Source: Kiritimatiellia bacterium (lineage in GTDB: Bacteria; Verrucomicrobiota; Kiritimatiellia; RFP12; UBA1067). From it: a stretch of DNA of 7,001 nt. The position numbers and the translations under genes are program-made. The notes below the pieces were generated by a model, which saw only the letters and a program-made list of their open reading frames with translations, made no database searches and was not told the DNA's origin. Location of the stretch: NCBI GenBank assembly GCA_017965685.1, contig JAGCPM010000239.1:1-7001 (forward strand). Reading direction: 5' to 3'. Below are positions 5,273 to 7,001 of the stretch, in pieces. Position 1 is the first letter of the stretch; each line of letters begins with the position of its first letter.

Positions 5273-6747
5273 TTTTTGTCAAAACGGAGGATCGTGCCCT
5301 CGTCGTCAGCAAAGGCTCCGCACTGCTCAAGACGGTTCTTCATGGTCTCGAAATCGCCGCATGATAGCCAGCTGCCGAACTCCCAGAGCCTCGACATGGC
5401 GGAAATAAGCACTTCCGCCTCGCCGTCGCGCGAAAGTCGCCTCAGCGCCCCGATATAGTCGGGACGGAACACGGTGGGAACGATGATCTTCGTCTGCCCC
5501 GCCGCCGTGAGTTCGGCGTTCATCATCAGGCGCGAAACGCGTCCGTTGCCGTCCGCGAACGGATGGACCTCGCTCGTAACGAACATGATGAACACCGCCC
5601 TCGCGAACGGATGCCGGATCGAGCGCGACATGTCGAATCCGCGCTTCAGCGTTCCGCGCACCCGGTCGAACGACACGAAATGCGTGTTGCCGGCGCGATT
5701 GTCGCGCGTCTTGAACAGTCCCGGCCCGCACGACGGACGCCCAGACATGATCACGCGGTGCCGGGATCGCAAGATCTCCAGAAACTCGTCCGCCGTCTCC
5801 GCCCGTCTGCACATCTCCCGACGGTTGGACGCGATGGCGTAAGTGCCGAGTATGTCGTGGCTGTCGGCGTCGCGCGCCGGAATCGCCACGCCCATCTCGA
5901 CAATGCGCCGCGCCTCGTCCAGCTCGAACACCGTTCCCTCGATGTAGTTCGAGAAATAACTTTCGAAGAACGCAAAGGTGGTGTAGTCGGCCTCGGTGAC
6001 GTTCGCATCGGGATATAATGGAAACTCCTTTCGGGCAAGATGCTCGAGCAACTTGCCGAAGAGCTCGATCCTGTGGCTGTCGAAAGGCTCGCCCGCCGCC
6101 CTCGCCAACGCCACGCTTGATTTGAGCGCATTCGCCGGACGTGTCGAAAGGAGCGCCCCGACCATCCGGTCCAGCCGCGCAAAAGCATACGCCATCCCCG
6201 TCGCCGCCGCAACCGTCCGCGCCTCGTCGCGCAACTTGTTGAGCGCCGCCTCGCCTCCCGCCGAAAATTCGGCCTCCAGCCGCTCTTCCACCGCCTCCAC
6301 CGGCAAGCACTTCTCCACTCCGCCTTGCGTCCGGTCCGGCTCGAGATTCTCCAATACCGCACGCGCATGTGACGAGACTCCGAGCCCCTCCATAAACGGG
6401 TAATCCGACGGCAGCGAATCCGGCGTGGCGACAAAGTGGATTACGACTCCAGGCAATGATACCTTTCGCGTATACTTGTAGCCGAGAAACACCCTCCCTT
6501 CGTGCGGCGCATATTCAAACGCCGTCCGGTACGCAAGCCGCGCTCCCGGCCACAGCTGCCCCACGATCGTCCAGAGATTGCGGCGCACGATATTCTCCGG
6601 CGAATCCGTAAGGTTCGTCGTATATAGACGCGGCGCAATCCTAACTGCGAGCCCATCCCGCTTTAGCCGGGCCAACAACTTCGCCGTTGCCGGGCTTGCC
6701 GACCCGACAATCACTTCGTTCAGACTTTGCAGATTTCTTTCGATCAT
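5257..6747 (-). CDS. Fic-domain AMPylase-type protein with AbiEi-like N-terminal domain
   Basis: This 496-residue protein has two parts. Residues about 5-45 look like a winged helix (TAKLLARLKRDGLAVRIAPR, then LYTT), followed to about 140 by segments like AbiEi antitoxins (LAYRTAFEYAPHEG, LPGVVIHFV, SSHARAVLENLEP). Residues about 255-460 are a Fic domain: inhibitory motif SNYIEG (S266-G271), flap GLFKTRDN (343-350) and catalytic HPFADGNGRVSR (H395-R406), all intact. Fic enzymes transfer AMP or another nucleotide moiety to protein hydroxyls; the N-terminal position of the inhibitory helix makes this class II. The target is unknown. ATG 6747 is preferred over TTG 6777 because GGGAG lies 11 bases upstream and homology-like sequence begins there. 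The last residues GSNP derive from header copy A. The winged helix could repress its own promoter. Fic is certain; the AbiEi resemblance is judged by eye. Confidence 0.92.
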   Translation of the reverse strand: MIERNLQSLNEVIVGSASPATAKLLARLKRDGLAVRIAPRLYTTNLTDSPENIVRRNLWTIVGQLWPGARLAYRTAFEYAPHEGRVFLGYKYTRKVSLPGVVIHFVATPDSLPSDYPFMEGLGVSSHARAVLENLEPDRTQGGVEKCLPVEAVEERLEAEFSAGGEAALNKLRDEARTVAAATGMAYAFARLDRMVGALLSTRPANALKSSVALARAAGEPFDSHRIELFGKLLEHLARKEFPLYPDANVTEADYTTFAFFESYFSNYIEGTVFELDEARRIVEMGVAIPARDADSHDILGTYAIASNRREMCRRAETADEFLEILRSRHRVIMSGRPSCGPGLFKTRDNRAGNTHFVSFDRVRGTLKRGFDMSRSIRHPFARAVFIMFVTSEVHPFADGNGRVSRLMMNAELTAAGQTKIIVPTVFRPDYIGALRRLSRDGEAEVLISAMSRLWEFGSWLSCGDFETMKNRLEQCGAFADDEGTILRFDKKGSNP

Positions 6748-6802
6748 GGCCGTACTTTCTCCCTCGTTCGGCAACAATTTTCCAACAACATTCCCAGTTA
6801 GG

Positions 6803-6818
6803 TGATAATATTATATCA
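6803..6818. promoter_or_regulatory. Candidate operator over the Fic -10 box
   Basis: TGATA (6803-6807) and TATCA (6814-6818) form an inverted repeat with a six-base spacer that covers the -10 box. A dimer bound here would block the promoter. Autoregulation by the winged-helix part of the Fic protein is a natural guess. AT-rich sequence gives such palindromes by chance, so confidence is low. Confidence 0.3.
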
Positions 6819-6838
6819 TATTCTCCGCCTGATTGCAA
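6810..6838 (-). promoter_or_regulatory. Sigma70-type promoter of the Fic gene
   Basis: Minus-strand TTGCAA (6833-6838), a 17-base spacer and TATAAT (6810-6815) preceded by TGA make an extended -10 promoter. Transcription would start near 6803, giving a leader of about 56 bases. No other strong promoter was seen between here and 3666, so the membrane-protein and lipoprotein units probably share this transcript. Confidence 0.8.
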
Positions 6839-6914
6839 GAGGGAGTGTCACAAAATCAACGTTTTCTTGTTTGTTTCTCTTTGCCCCTCGCATCGTGTGA
6901 AGGGAATGAAAGCG

Positions 6915-7001
6915 TCAGAACGCGTCGTACTCCGTGCGCACGGTTTCGCATTGGTTCGTCACGATTCCGTTTTCGTCAAACCAAACGCCAAGTCGCTTCT
7001 C
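6915..7001 (-). CDS. C-terminal fragment of a gene cut by the window edge
   Basis: An open frame enters from the right edge and ends with TGA at 6915-6917. The 28 visible residues include KRLGVWFDENGIVTNQ and end with TEYDAF. The pattern 'G-WFDE-GIV' is common in small lipoproteins and beta-rich domains but is not diagnostic. The reading frame, orientation and GC-rich composition fit the neighbouring genes. Between this stop and the Fic promoter I see no clear terminator. Confidence 0.5.
   Translation of the reverse strand, partial: EKRLGVWFDENGIVTNQCETVRTEYDAF

Noticed and set aside
5091..5408. Plus-strand frame through copy A into the Fic 3' end
   Set aside because: It runs antisense to the Fic C-terminus and has no ribosome site. 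The header being open on both strands is noted, but the minus strand has the start signals and ATGA overlaps.
5327..6310. 327-residue minus-strand frame overlapping Fic
   Set aside because: Low-complexity Gly/Arg-rich translation, typical of a wrong frame in GC-rich DNA, while Fic has an intact catalytic motif.
6748..6777. Upstream TTG start for Fic
   Set aside because: The ribosome-like GGGAG would lie inside the coding region; ATG 6747 fits it.

Overview
The window reads as a bacterial chromosome segment in which every supported gene lies on the minus strand, so transcription runs from right to left. Flanking genes are GC-rich and the middle (about 3480-5150) is visibly AT-richer. A secreted FGly-type sulfatase, a periplasmic glycerophosphodiesterase, an HU-like protein with a C-terminal DUF4469-like domain, Shine-Dalgarno starts and sigma70-type promoters together suggest a gut or host-associated member of the Kiritimatiellota/Verrucomicrobiota (PVC) group. 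Bacteroidota is a less likely alternative. This is inference from gene content; there is no marker gene here.

Right block (5257-7001). The C-terminal end of an unidentified gene enters from the right edge. Then comes a strong promoter (TTGCAA-N17-TGATATAAT) with an inverted repeat over its -10 box. It drives a 496-residue Fic protein whose N-terminal half resembles AbiEi-type antitoxins and whose C-terminal half is a class II Fic domain (inhibitory SNYIEG, catalytic HPFADGNGR).

Middle block (3653-5272). This is the most unusual part. Three copies of a dispersed repeat, all in the same orientation, each sit at or within a few bases of an upstream stop codon. Each carries a start codon followed by a nearly identical reading frame beginning MKPFARI(N/K)LS, with a clear ribosome-binding site in two copies. 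Copy A joins Fic to a 166-residue membrane protein through two ATGA stop/start overlaps. Copy B is fused in frame to a lipoprotein. Copy C precedes a 47-residue hydrophobic ORF. The units look like a row of orphan-gene cassettes, each with a translatable header. A heptamer repeat (TGGATAT) accompanies copies A and C.

Left block (1-3652). A 4 x 22-bp tandem array containing a 20-bp perfect palindrome lies upstream of a strong extended -10 promoter. That promoter drives the HU/DUF4469-like gene, then the glycerophosphodiesterase, then the sulfatase. The last two overlap by ATGA and are probably translationally coupled exported hydrolases. A short perfect palindrome lies downstream of the sulfatase; no canonical terminator was seen there.

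The best candidate for something undescribed is the header-repeat cassette array attached to the AbiEi-like/Fic gene. The palindromic 22-bp array before the HU-like gene comes second.
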